Shown here: piece after piece, positions 8,035 through 17,189 of the stretch | How the letters are laid out: each line of letters starts with the position of its first letter | Position numbering within the stretch: the first letter of the stretch is position 1 | Assembly (NCBI RefSeq): GCF_003573545.1 | Contig: NZ_QWET01000014.1 | Location: 1 to 64,000 of the forward strand | Direction of reading: 5' to 3' | Source of the DNA: Mariniphaga sediminis | Lineage (GTDB): Bacteria > Bacteroidota > Bacteroidia > Bacteroidales > Prolixibacteraceae | Length of the DNA stretch: 64,000 bases | The notes under the pieces: model-generated | What the model was told of the DNA's origin: nothing | The model's database searches: none | Seen by the model: only the letters and a program-made list of their open reading frames with translations | Translations under genes and position numbers: made by a program

Positions 8035-10080
8035 TTACACTTTGTTCAGTTTTAACACCACCGGATTCATTACTGACACCTTCGCCTCTATTCTAAAATC
8101 CTGATTGTGTTTTGCTGTTTTCACTGTTTCCCAAATACCTTCATTATTCAGTAACTGCACCTTTGCGCCCTGCCATTCCGGGGCAACTGCCAGTGTAAAG
8201 CGGTCAAATGTATCGGAATTTAATCCGGTAACTACTACTACTGAATAATCTTTGGTTTTTGAATGGCTGAATATGCAAAATGCATTTGGCACATCTTTTA
8301 CATAAACAGGAAGCGGCTCTTTTCCCAGCCATTCTATCATTGAGCGAATGAGTTCTTTTTTGGAATAATTGAATAAGGATATAGAACGGGTATTAATATA
8401 ACCGTCGTCGAGACTATAAGCCATAACCGCAACCCTTCCTCCAAGTTTGTTCTCAAAACGTGTCATTGCCGGATAAAAAGGTTCGTTTCTGGAATTCAAA
8501 AATTCGGTGACCACCTCAGCACCAGCCAAAGGTTTCATCTGATAAAAGCAATCCTTATTCCTTTTATTAAAAGCCCACGCGTAGTTATACATTAACCGGT
8601 TTTTGATATTCGGAAACTGCTCCGGATTAACAACGCCTTCATAAAAAGGAGGGAGTAGCGTATCCTCCCTTGATGATATTTCTGCCCCAATCAGGTTACT
8701 GTATCCTTTTTGACACAACAGACGTGCAGCATCCCCATCCAGAAAAACACTCCCACTCAATAATTTTACGATTTCGTCGTGATCCATTTGCTCTACAATA
8801 TTGCCGGAAAGCAGTTTCACCTTGCCACCTTTTGAAGTATATGGGATTCCGTGACGACCGGCTATATTTATCCAGTTAAAAGAAGTGCCCGGTTTTCTGA
8901 ATATTTCGCAACCACCCACAGTGCAATCCCGGACAGCTAATTTAAGTGCGGCAAAACGTTCAGACTCTTTCAGGAACATTTCCCTGTACCCTTTTTCTTC
9001 CAGAGGATTTTCAAGATACTGATTGGTATAAAACAAAGAATCATCCAGTCCGTATGCAAATGCAGCTGTCATGAAAGTCTTCAATTTTGAGCTGGACATA
9101 AAGAACCGTGTGTGCGGGAAAGAATCTGACTCGTGCAGTAATTCAAAATTTTCCGGTAAATGTTGCCTCTGATACAAAGGATTGAAAATGAAACGGGGAA
9201 GACTTAATGGTTCGTCAGACATATAACTTGAACCATAAACACGAACCATCGGACGGGTATTGCCTGCAAAAGCTTTGGCAACAGCCTCTGTAAAATTACC
9301 ATCATGTTCGCTTGCCCCGCTTTGGCAAAGGCATAAACGGGTTTCAGGAGCAATTTTGTCAACTTTTTCTCTTACTGATTTTGCCAGGCCGGCAAGTGAA
9401 TCCCTGCTCAACTTCCCCCATGCTTTTTTCAACCTGGATCCTTCGGCAGTTTTACTGTTAAAAATAGTTTGCAACTCTTCCCGTGAATAATACCGGCCTT
9501 CTCTTTCTGAAAATTCTTTCAGATGCAACGGGCAAAAGCACCCTCCATTCAGGTGATAATCATCCTCAAAATTAATCATAAACGGATGTGCAATCTTTAC
9601 CACCGTAGCAACATATTCGCTAAAAGTATCTTTATAATCTGCATCAAGCGGACAACACGCCTCCTCTGCCACCGTGCCATCCCTCTTAATGATACTTTGA
9701 AATTTTCCTTTACCTATCCTGATAGTTGTTGTACACCACCAACCAATCTCTATATCATATTTTTTCAGTTCTTCTTTAAAGTGTACGACCAACTCTCCAA
9801 GGCCAACAAATACTTGTTTTTTGGGAAATCCTGTGTAACGATATTCTTTTGAAGGACCTACAATTAAAAACCTTTTCAGCCCATACTTTTCTTTTAGATG
9901 AATAATATCTGACTTTATTTTGTCCTCAAACCCAGGGAATATTTGAATAGGAACGATAGGATTTATCAAACTATCATCTTTTTCATCATATTGCGATGAA
10001 CTAAATGCCGATAGAAACCCTCCGCTGGCCAGCAACGTGGAACTTAGGGCGGTAGATGTTATAAATTCTCTTCTCTTCAT
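8035..10080 (-). CDS. Tat-exported glycoside-hydrolase-like protein, unassigned family
   Basis: A 681-residue protein starting MKRREFITSTALSSTLLASG, a Tat-like signal, so it is probably exported folded. The middle region looks like a TIM-barrel glycosidase: IEIGWWCTTT, then MINFEDDYHL and the cysteine motif GGCFCPLHLKEF (C181, C183, H186). These are followed by a Rossmann-like middle domain (IVKLLSGSVFLDGDAARLL) and FENKLGGRVAVMAYS near 540-554, an order reminiscent of GH42-like enzymes with a trimerisation domain. It is a clear paralogue of the protein at 28965-31043 in PUL2. No CAZy family can be assigned from sequence alone. It lies between the FAD enzyme and the esterase in PUL1. Confidence 0.7.
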   Translation of the reverse strand: MKRREFITSTALSSTLLASGGFLSAFSSSQYDEKDDSLINPIVPIQIFPGFEDKIKSDIIHLKEKYGLKRFLIVGPSKEYRYTGFPKKQVFVGLGELVVHFKEELKKYDIEIGWWCTTTIRIGKGKFQSIIKRDGTVAEEACCPLDADYKDTFSEYVATVVKIAHPFMINFEDDYHLNGGCFCPLHLKEFSEREGRYYSREELQTIFNSKTAEGSRLKKAWGKLSRDSLAGLAKSVREKVDKIAPETRLCLCQSGASEHDGNFTEAVAKAFAGNTRPMVRVYGSSYMSDEPLSLPRFIFNPLYQRQHLPENFELLHESDSFPHTRFFMSSSKLKTFMTAAFAYGLDDSLFYTNQYLENPLEEKGYREMFLKESERFAALKLAVRDCTVGGCEIFRKPGTSFNWINIAGRHGIPYTSKGGKVKLLSGNIVEQMDHDEIVKLLSGSVFLDGDAARLLCQKGYSNLIGAEISSREDTLLPPFYEGVVNPEQFPNIKNRLMYNYAWAFNKRNKDCFYQMKPLAGAEVVTEFLNSRNEPFYPAMTRFENKLGGRVAVMAYSLDDGYINTRSISLFNYSKKELIRSMIEWLGKEPLPVYVKDVPNAFCIFSHSKTKDYSVVVVTGLNSDTFDRFTLAVAPEWQGAKVQLLNNEGIWETVKTAKHNQDFRIEAKVSVMNPVVLKLNKV

Positions 10081-10114
10081 TTTTATTCTAATCCAAAGAT
10101 TAAATATCTCAGTA

Positions 10115-11872
10115 CTATTTTTGTTGGGGAATATCTTCGAGATTCAATATTTGTCCGGCACTTTGCAATTTTTGCTTTAACTCTGCATACGGTATTTCCT
10201 GAAGGGAACAATCCTTGTCAATGGCCATACAGGCAGCAATAGCAGCTGACTGCCCCAGTACCATAAATACCGGCTCCATGCGTATGGAACCAAAAGCTAT
10301 ATGCGACGCAGATAAACAAACGGGTACCAATAAGTTGGCACACTCTGTTTCCTTTGGCAAAATCGATTTGTAACTAATCGGATAAGGCTTGCGCAGTCCA
10401 ATTTGCACATCCCCTTCATTTTTAACATACCCGTTTTCGTCAACATAGCGTTGTGTATGATGCGAATCCATACCATAAGCTCCCATGCCGATACTCTCAT
10501 TCTCAACTACTTTTCCCTGACAGTGATGCTGTGTCATTACCACATCAGAAATCATACGCCGTGCTTCCCTGATGTACAACTGATCCTGCCAGCCATTTCC
10601 TTCAACAAATTCGTCTTTCGTCACCCCCCATCGTGACATTTCGGTTCGAATGTCATCAGGGATACGCGGATGATTTGCCAAAGTCCACATCAATCCCATC
10701 TGATACTGAAGGTGCGCATCGACAATATTTTTCCGTTCAGCATACGATGCCTCCGGGTAATCGTAATTGGCCCCGATAAAATCGGTAGAAAATGCACTCT
10801 GGTTATTGGTATCTGTTTTACGGTTTGGCATAGGAGAATTTATCCAGGGTAACCGGGAGAAACCAGCCTCATAATTTCTCAATAACAATTCATAGTCGAG
10901 TTCATTATATCCTTCCGGTTTTTCAAAAGAAATGCGATTTTCGGGTACATCCGTCAAACACATCCGGAAACAATATGCCTGTATCTTATGGTCCGATTTA
11001 CCTTCGGTCCCAGGCCCGTTGGACTTAATCATTGGCAATAATCCTGAATCCGGGTTGCCCTGAACGACATAAGGATCAACGGCAGGTTCAAACTGGTGGT
11101 GCCTCCAGGCCGGCATACCGCTGTCAGGGATAGATAACTTCGTCCTGATTCCATTCAAAGATTCTTCATAAATATCAAATCCTTCACGGCCAACAGTAAA
11201 TGAAACACCGGCACCTGCCAGCAAGTCGCCTTCATAGGTTGCATCAATAAAGTATCTGGCTTTTATCCGGGTACCTGATTCCATAACAATCTCTGTTATC
11301 TTCTCATCTTTTTTCACGACACCGTCTGAAACGCTGCCAGGAACAGCAACCTTCCAGCCACCTTCTTTTTCGATAGCTTTTCCTTCGCCTTCGCGAATAA
11401 TCCGCTCGCCGTATAAAACCGGAATATTGTATTTCTGAATCCAGTGTTGGAAAATCGAACGCGCGGCAGAAGGTTCAAAAAACCACATGCTTTCTTCCTC
11501 AATATTCGTGGCTCCGGGATGGTATGTCTGGTTTTTAAAATATTCGCTCCTGTTTTGCCAGGTCCAGTTACTGTCGTTCAAATAATATTTGTTTATCTCT
11601 TTATAAAACTCAAGAGAAATTCCTCCAATAATCCTTTTATTTCCAAAGTCAGTCCTACCAAGACCGCCGGTCGTAAGCCCTCCCAGTTGCTGTTCGGTTC
11701 CGGGTTCAATAATTAGAACACTTTTATTCAATCTGGCAGCCTGAACAGCAGCAGTCACACCAGCTGAAGTTCCACCATAAATCACCAAATCGTACTCCAC
11801 ATTTTCTTTTTGGCATGAAATTATTACCCATGCTAAAAAAATGACAAAAATCTTGGGAAGAAAAATTTTCAT
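10115..11872 (-). CDS. exported FAD-dependent oxidoreductase (lipoprotein)
   Basis: A flavoprotein of the FAD-dependent oxidoreductase family often found in Bacteroidota PULs. The dinucleotide-binding N-terminus is YDLVIYGGTSAGVTAAVQAA followed by KSVLIIEP and LGGLTTGGLG. Later come YFIDATYEGDLLAGAGV and GSIRMEPVFMVLGQSAAIAA, the family's FAD-contact blocks. I place the start at 11872 (586 residues) because MKIFLPKIFVIFLAWVIISC is a good lipoprotein signal with cysteine in the lipobox; an upstream in-frame ATG at 11920 would add 16 residues and spoil it. It is third after susD, behind a strong hairpin. The substrate is unknown; oxidation of a sugar or polyol unit is an inference from context. 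Confidence 0.75.
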   Translation of the reverse strand: MKIFLPKIFVIFLAWVIISCQKENVEYDLVIYGGTSAGVTAAVQAARLNKSVLIIEPGTEQQLGGLTTGGLGRTDFGNKRIIGGISLEFYKEINKYYLNDSNWTWQNRSEYFKNQTYHPGATNIEEESMWFFEPSAARSIFQHWIQKYNIPVLYGERIIREGEGKAIEKEGGWKVAVPGSVSDGVVKKDEKITEIVMESGTRIKARYFIDATYEGDLLAGAGVSFTVGREGFDIYEESLNGIRTKLSIPDSGMPAWRHHQFEPAVDPYVVQGNPDSGLLPMIKSNGPGTEGKSDHKIQAYCFRMCLTDVPENRISFEKPEGYNELDYELLLRNYEAGFSRLPWINSPMPNRKTDTNNQSAFSTDFIGANYDYPEASYAERKNIVDAHLQYQMGLMWTLANHPRIPDDIRTEMSRWGVTKDEFVEGNGWQDQLYIREARRMISDVVMTQHHCQGKVVENESIGMGAYGMDSHHTQRYVDENGYVKNEGDVQIGLRKPYPISYKSILPKETECANLLVPVCLSASHIAFGSIRMEPVFMVLGQSAAIAACMAIDKDCSLQEIPYAELKQKLQSAGQILNLEDIPQQK

Positions 11873-11908
11873 AACAGAATATTTTACTTTTAATAAGACG
11901 AAGATTAA

Positions 11909-11951
11909 GGGCACCGACATGCCTCAACAGGTTCATCTCAGGTCGGTGCCC
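11909..11951 (-). promoter_or_regulatory. strong intercistronic hairpin after susD of PUL1
   Basis: GGGCACCGAC (11909-11918) and GTCGGTGCCC (11942-11951) form a perfect 10-bp stem around a 23-nt loop. It lies 15 nt after the susD stop in transcript direction. No T run follows on the minus strand, so it is more likely an mRNA-stabilising or partial-attenuation structure than a full terminator. PUL2 has its counterpart at 52379-52411. Confidence 0.65.
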
Positions 11952-11965
11952 ATAAAAAATAAGCT

Positions 11966-13615
11966 TTACTCGTAATTAGGGTTTTGTTCCAATTTTGAAT
12001 TCCGGTCGATGGCTGATTGCGGAATAGGCAAATAATAATTCCTATCCGCATAAAACATCCTTTCGCCTCCTGGCGCCGGTATCACCGTATAAGTCAAATT
12101 GCCGTCCACCTCTTCAATCCTCATGGCATGAAGCTTTCCATTTAACTTTTCTTCGGCAATCTTCCAGCGAATTAAATCGTACCAGCGTCGTTCTTCGAAA
12201 GCAAGTTCAATTCTGCGTTCTCTTCTTATTTCTTCGCGCATCTCTTCCTGCGTTAATCCTTCCGGTAAAGAAGGAAGTTCAGAACGAGTCCTTACCTCAT
12301 TTATGGCATCATAAACCGAGGCATCGGGACCTGCCGCTTCATTTTGCGCTTCAGCATAGCTCAGAAGGACCTCAGCATACCGAAACAAAATTGAGTTGGC
12401 ACTGCTTAGCCTGTTATTCCCATTAACGGCATATTCTTCTTTTAACCCTTTCCGGAAAGAATAACCCGTGTTTGTTCCACCTGTTGAGATTCCCAGATCA
12501 AGCTCATTGTTACTTTCTACACCAAGCCTTGAGTAGAATACTGCGCCATTCCACATAGACCCATCATAAACAATTGATTGATAGAATCTTTTTTCCCTCC
12601 CGGCATATGGATTTTGCGGATCATAACCAGATTCAGGATCCGTTATCGGCAGGCCATTCTCCATTAAATATTCATCCACTATTTCCTGCGTAGGATTTAA
12701 CATCCCATATGCAGTCTGAGACCCCCCGGAAAAATGGGGACCGGCAAGTCCTTCCGTACTTCTTCCAATATTCGTTCCTCCCACATGCGGTTTGGCCAGA
12801 ATTGTTTCCTGGTTGAAATTGTTTTCTTCGTAAAACAACGTTTCGTAATTGGGAAATAAATCATACACCCCTAAATCCATAACCTCTTTGTAGGTTGAAG
12901 CTGCCAACGTCCATTTCGATTTGTCATTTGCAGGATTATGCAGCGGGCTTGCATTGAACAGCTCACACCAGGCTTTCAGAGTAAGCGCTGCCCCCCGGGT
13001 AATTCTGCCATTCTCTTTGGCTACAAGCGGAAGGTCATTTGCAATGGCATCGCACTCTCTGGTAATAAAATCAAATGTTTCTTCTGAGCTATTTCTCGGT
13101 CTGAAAATTTCATCCCCCTGTTCACTATAATTGAGAACATCTTCAATAATTGGAACACCGCCATGCCAGGTCCAAAGCAGGGAGTAAAAGTAGGCTCTCA
13201 AGAATCTTACTTCTGCTAACCTTAAAGCCTTCCAATCTTCCGGCAAATCGCTGCCTGACAAGTTTTTAATAAGCAAGTTACATTTTCTTATGTTGCTATA
13301 TTGCCCCCATTGATTTTCCGCATTTTCAGGCGTATAGGCTGCTATTGCATATACATTTCTCGAAGTCGCACCATTTATACCATCCATCGCATCGTCTGAC
13401 CAGTTTTCCCAGGGGTCAAACCTGTTGACAACGCTTGGTAAAGCAGCATAAATATCATTTATAAATAGTTCTGTCTGGCTGATATCACTCCAAAGAACGC
13501 CGTCTGAGATCTTGTCTTTCGGGGTAATTTCCAAATAATCTTCACAAGAAGTAAATCCTACAAAGAGAATCAAAAAGGCTATTATGCTTTTATAATGTAT
13601 TTTTCGTGTTTTCAT
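11966..13615 (-). CDS. SusD-like surface glycan-binding lipoprotein (PUL1)
   Basis: A RagB/SusD family protein that caps the SusC barrel on the cell surface and captures oligosaccharides. The lipoprotein signal MKTRKIHYKSIIAFLILF ends in the lipobox GFTSC, followed by EDYLEITPKDKISDGVLW. The family's helical repeats are recognisable (RLAEVRFLRAYFYSLL), as are the C-terminal blocks LFRYAEVLLSYAEAQNEAAG, IRRERRIELAFEERRWYDLI and YLPIPQSAIDRNSKLEQNPNY. An ATG 27 nt upstream (13642) would add nine residues; I prefer 13615, which gives a normal signal peptide. It follows susC by about 60 nt. Its neighbour pair and the ECF/FecR genes define PUL1. Confidence 0.93.
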   Translation of the reverse strand: MKTRKIHYKSIIAFLILFVGFTSCEDYLEITPKDKISDGVLWSDISQTELFINDIYAALPSVVNRFDPWENWSDDAMDGINGATSRNVYAIAAYTPENAENQWGQYSNIRKCNLLIKNLSGSDLPEDWKALRLAEVRFLRAYFYSLLWTWHGGVPIIEDVLNYSEQGDEIFRPRNSSEETFDFITRECDAIANDLPLVAKENGRITRGAALTLKAWCELFNASPLHNPANDKSKWTLAASTYKEVMDLGVYDLFPNYETLFYEENNFNQETILAKPHVGGTNIGRSTEGLAGPHFSGGSQTAYGMLNPTQEIVDEYLMENGLPITDPESGYDPQNPYAGREKRFYQSIVYDGSMWNGAVFYSRLGVESNNELDLGISTGGTNTGYSFRKGLKEEYAVNGNNRLSSANSILFRYAEVLLSYAEAQNEAAGPDASVYDAINEVRTRSELPSLPEGLTQEEMREEIRRERRIELAFEERRWYDLIRWKIAEEKLNGKLHAMRIEEVDGNLTYTVIPAPGGERMFYADRNYYLPIPQSAIDRNSKLEQNPNYE

Positions 13616-13674
13616 ATTTCCAATATTTTTATATTTCATCAAATTATCTGAATTCCATTAGATTATAATTCATA

Positions 13675-16600
13675 TCAGAAAGTTAAATTAACACCAACAG
13701 AGTAAACCGTTTGCTGAGGATAGTCCCACGATTGTGAGTTGTTCATCTCAGGATCAAAATTGATTACACTTGTCCATGTGTATAAATTTTGCCCGGCAAG
13801 GAATATCCTGGCATTTTGCATACCGATCTTATTACAGATAAATGAAGGAACATTGTAACTTAATGTTGCACTTTTCAATCTCAGATAGCTTGTATTTTCA
13901 ACCCACCATGTTGAAACCTGCTGGTTATTGGTAGTCTGTCCGGCAACCAGACGAGGATACCTTGCATCCGTATTTTCAGGTGTCCAGTTGTCCAGATGCG
14001 ATACATAAGCTGCCCGGTTTCCCCAAAATGGCCAGGCGCCAGCACCATGCAACCTGAAATTTGCATTACCTGCCCCCTGAAAGTTTAGGGTTAAATTGAA
14101 TTTTTTGTACCGAACATTTGGTGAAATTCCGTAAATAATTTCCGGGATTCTGGATTTTCCTATTTGTACAATATCATTGTTATCAATTTTTCCGTCTTTA
14201 CTTACATCTTCATATCTGAGATCTCCGGGTTGAACTGCCCCCCATGGTTGAGTAGCAATTTCCGGTTTTAGATTTCCCTCCGCATCAAAATCATCAGCCG
14301 TAAAGTAACCAAGGGCATTGTAACCAAAAATAACGCCCAGAGGTTTTCCTGTCAACCGCCTGTTTGGATTATCGTATGTAGCGGATGTTTCAAAAACTTC
14401 AAGTATTTTATTTCGGGCATATGTAAAGGTCCCGTTTAGAGATATTTCAAGGTCATTTGACACTTTATAATTCGAGCCCAGGCTTAAATCGATACCCCTG
14501 TTTTCCATAACTCCCTGGTTTACCTGGCTAAGTCCGATTCCGTATTCTCTCGGGACAACAACATTTGGATTTACAAGCATATTGGATCTTTTTTCATAAA
14601 AATAATCTGCTTCAAAATGCAGCATTCCTTTCCACAAATTGACTTCCAATCCAATGTCGGTCTTTTTAGCCCGTTCCCATGTAATATTTTTATTGGCTTC
14701 TGCACTTTCTCTCACTGCATTTACAGCATTGCCATCAAATGCATGAGCGGGTCCGTATGCATTATAGGCACTTAAGTACTGGAATGCGCTTCCTGCCAAG
14801 GCCCCTACTTCACCGTATGATGCCCTCAGCTTAATATTGTTTACCCAATCCAGGTTTTGTTTAATAAAATTCTCTTCAGACAGTCGCCATCCAACTGCTA
14901 CCGAGGGAAAGAATCCCCATTTTTTACCGGGTGCAAAGTAATAGTGCCCATCATACCTTCCACTTGTTTCAATCAAATACTTGTTGTCGTAATTATAACT
15001 CAAGCGATAAACCAGCCCTAATTGTCTGGCCAATGTACTTGACCCTGAATTGGAAATATCAGCAGCTGCGGAACTTCCCATATTCAATTCATCAATTAAA
15101 ATGCTATAGTTCCTTCTGCCTGCCGCCATATAATGGTATGTATTTTCTTTACCTTCAAAAAGGGCAAGCGCTGATATGTTGTTTTTCCCAAAAGATTGAT
15201 TATAATTTAAACTCCCCTGCCAGGTGTACTGATCAAATTTCCTGAACCTCTCATTGAGAATAGGTTCTGAAGGCCCCCATATTCCGTCAATATAGGAATA
15301 AGGGTCCGTTGAAACATCCAGCGTATGAATGTGCATTACCTTTTGCCATGCTTTTGCAAAAATAAACGTTGGGTCGTACGCGAATGTCCCTTTAAGACTA
15401 AGCCCTGGGATAAAGGGAAGTTCCTGTTCCAATGACAATTGCGTATAGATTGCCGTTGTGTTTGTCTTCTTTTCTCCACTGGCATAAACAGCCGGAGTAA
15501 TATACGTTCCATAAAGGCCATTATTAAAAAAAAGCGGCATATCCGGATGAGCATAGGAAAGCAACTGCATAATCCATTCCGGTCCCTGATTTACCATTTC
15601 ACCAACAGCTGGTTCAATATGTTTTTGTATCCTTCCGTTCACATTAAACGAAACTTTAGTGGTGTTGGTAACGTTGGCATCCAAATTCATGATTAAAGAG
15701 TACCGGTTTTCGTAATCAGTCTCCCACATCCCATTTTGGCGTTGAAAACCAAGGCTTGCATAATATTTTACCTTTTCATTTCCACCAAAGACTTCAATAT
15801 TATGATTTGTAATGGGCGTATTTTTTTCAATGATTGTCCCTAAAACATCCCAATTCGGATAACGTTCCGGATCATCGCCACTCAAATGTAGTTGCAGCCT
15901 TTCATCTGTCCATGGTATGGGTTGACCGGCATTTGTTGCGATTCGATTTCTCAACTGAGCATATTGTTCCAGATTTACAAAATCAGGTAAAAAGGTGGGA
16001 TTCTGGATACCATAATAACCATTGTATTTTATTGTCGGTTCCCCACTTGATCCCCTTTTTGTAGTTACCAAAACAACCCCGTTGGCTCCTGCAACTCCAT
16101 ATGGAGCGACTGCTGCAGCATCTTTCAAAATCGTAATATTTTCAATGCTATTCGGATCCAGTTCATCAAAACTTCTGGGAATCCCATCAACAATTACTAA
16201 TGGGCTACTTGAACCTGTTGTAGCAATACCCCGGATATAAATATTAGAGCCATCAGAACCAGGCTGACCGGAAACCTGTCTTACAATAACACCTGATAAC
16301 TTCCCCCCCAGGCTGTTGGTGAGGTTACTGACAGGTTCTGATGCAATTTCTTCTGCTTTCAATGAAGAGACCGACGCCGTCACGGATGTTTTCTTTTGTA
16401 CGCCGTAGGCAACGGCTACAACTTCGTCAATTCCGATGGTTTCATCCTGCATCTCCACATCAATCCTTTTTTTATCGCCGACAACTACTTCCTGCATCCT
16501 CATCCCCACAAAAGAGAACACCAGCGTGGCATTTTCCGGAATGTTTGGCAACGAATACCCACCATTGGCATCGGTAACTGTTCCCTGGGTAGTTCCTTTA

Positions 16601-17073
16601 ACTACAATGGCAACGCCGGGCAGGGGTTGATTACTACTATCAGTCACTTTCCCTTCAACCAATATGGGTTGTTGGCTGTCGGCTCCCAAATTAAGTCGTT
16701 CATCTCTGAAAGAAAGAAGAATTTGTCGTCCATTAATTTTATACTGGATTTCGGTATCTCTCAATATTTCCTCCAGTACTTCTGAAATCAATTCTCTTTC
16801 TAAATTGACGTTTATTTTCTTGTCCACATCAATCATTGCAGAACTGTACATGAAACGAAAATCTGTTTCTTTTTCAATGGATCTAAAAACTTCTTTTAAA
16901 GGAGCATCTTTAAAGCTCAAAGAAATTTTTGTCTCCTGAGAATAGGTCTCTATTCCCAAAGTGTGGAGGAAAGTAAACAACGTTAGAAAGACAGTTAGTC
17001 TCATAATCAATAAAAATTTTTGTACAAAGTACACATTTCCCACCCATTGGACGGGGTGAACAGTTTTTTTCAT
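13675..17073 (-). CDS. SusC-like TonB-dependent transporter with STN domain (PUL1)
   Basis: A 1132-residue outer-membrane importer of oligosaccharides. In order: a signal segment about 20-46, an STN (secretin/TonB short N-terminal) domain about 50-125, a carboxypeptidase-D-like beta-sandwich about 135-210 (GKVTDSSNQPLPGVAIVVKG), the plug about 215-345 (VYIRGIATT-type block NIYIRGIATTGSSSPLVIVD), then the barrel ending in SVGVNLTF. The STN domain marks it as a transducer that signals loaded-glycan status to the FecR anti-sigma factor encoded just upstream. The start codon coincides with a plus-strand TACTTTTG box, and the 116-nt gap to fecR holds the candidate antisense RNA at 17085-17165. Confidence 0.95.
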   Translation of the reverse strand: MKKTVHPVQWVGNVYFVQKFLLIMRLTVFLTLFTFLHTLGIETYSQETKISLSFKDAPLKEVFRSIEKETDFRFMYSSAMIDVDKKINVNLERELISEVLEEILRDTEIQYKINGRQILLSFRDERLNLGADSQQPILVEGKVTDSSNQPLPGVAIVVKGTTQGTVTDANGGYSLPNIPENATLVFSFVGMRMQEVVVGDKKRIDVEMQDETIGIDEVVAVAYGVQKKTSVTASVSSLKAEEIASEPVSNLTNSLGGKLSGVIVRQVSGQPGSDGSNIYIRGIATTGSSSPLVIVDGIPRSFDELDPNSIENITILKDAAAVAPYGVAGANGVVLVTTKRGSSGEPTIKYNGYYGIQNPTFLPDFVNLEQYAQLRNRIATNAGQPIPWTDERLQLHLSGDDPERYPNWDVLGTIIEKNTPITNHNIEVFGGNEKVKYYASLGFQRQNGMWETDYENRYSLIMNLDANVTNTTKVSFNVNGRIQKHIEPAVGEMVNQGPEWIMQLLSYAHPDMPLFFNNGLYGTYITPAVYASGEKKTNTTAIYTQLSLEQELPFIPGLSLKGTFAYDPTFIFAKAWQKVMHIHTLDVSTDPYSYIDGIWGPSEPILNERFRKFDQYTWQGSLNYNQSFGKNNISALALFEGKENTYHYMAAGRRNYSILIDELNMGSSAAADISNSGSSTLARQLGLVYRLSYNYDNKYLIETSGRYDGHYYFAPGKKWGFFPSVAVGWRLSEENFIKQNLDWVNNIKLRASYGEVGALAGSAFQYLSAYNAYGPAHAFDGNAVNAVRESAEANKNITWERAKKTDIGLEVNLWKGMLHFEADYFYEKRSNMLVNPNVVVPREYGIGLSQVNQGVMENRGIDLSLGSNYKVSNDLEISLNGTFTYARNKILEVFETSATYDNPNRRLTGKPLGVIFGYNALGYFTADDFDAEGNLKPEIATQPWGAVQPGDLRYEDVSKDGKIDNNDIVQIGKSRIPEIIYGISPNVRYKKFNLTLNFQGAGNANFRLHGAGAWPFWGNRAAYVSHLDNWTPENTDARYPRLVAGQTTNNQQVSTWWVENTSYLRLKSATLSYNVPSFICNKIGMQNARIFLAGQNLYTWTSVINFDPEMNNSQSWDYPQQTVYSVGVNLTF

Positions 17074-17084
17074 ACTTTTGCTTT

Positions 17085-17165
17085 TAATAGTTAGAAATTA
17101 CTCTTTTATAAAGAGTTTTTTTAAAATTTGACAGGCAGGGTAATGTGGCGCATTGCCCTGCTTTT
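17085..17165 (+). ncRNA. candidate antisense small RNA in the FecR-SusC gap (PUL1)
   Basis: Predicted, not proven. On the plus strand, opposite to susC, a -7-type box TACTTTTG (17073-17080) overlaps the susC start codon. About 80 nt later GCAGGGTAATG (17135-17145) and CATTGCCCTGC (17151-17161) form an 11-bp stem with one G-T pair, followed by TTTT. A second hairpin, ACTCTTT-TAT-AAAGAGT, lies at 17100-17116. The PUL2 gap has the same order of parts and shares the loop ATGTG-[G/A]-C-[A]-GCATT. Antisense RNAs at this place (DonS type) repress ECF/anti-sigma PULs in Bacteroides. The -33 element is weak (TTG at 17047, 23 nt away). Confidence 0.5.
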
Positions 17166-17189
17166 CTATATAACCTACTCTTAGAATTC

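Noticed and set aside
17135-17161. Reading the FecR-SusC dyads as terminators of the sigma-fecR transcript on the minus strand
   Set aside because: On the minus strand no T run follows either dyad; the T runs are on the plus strand, so termination of an antisense transcript fits better.
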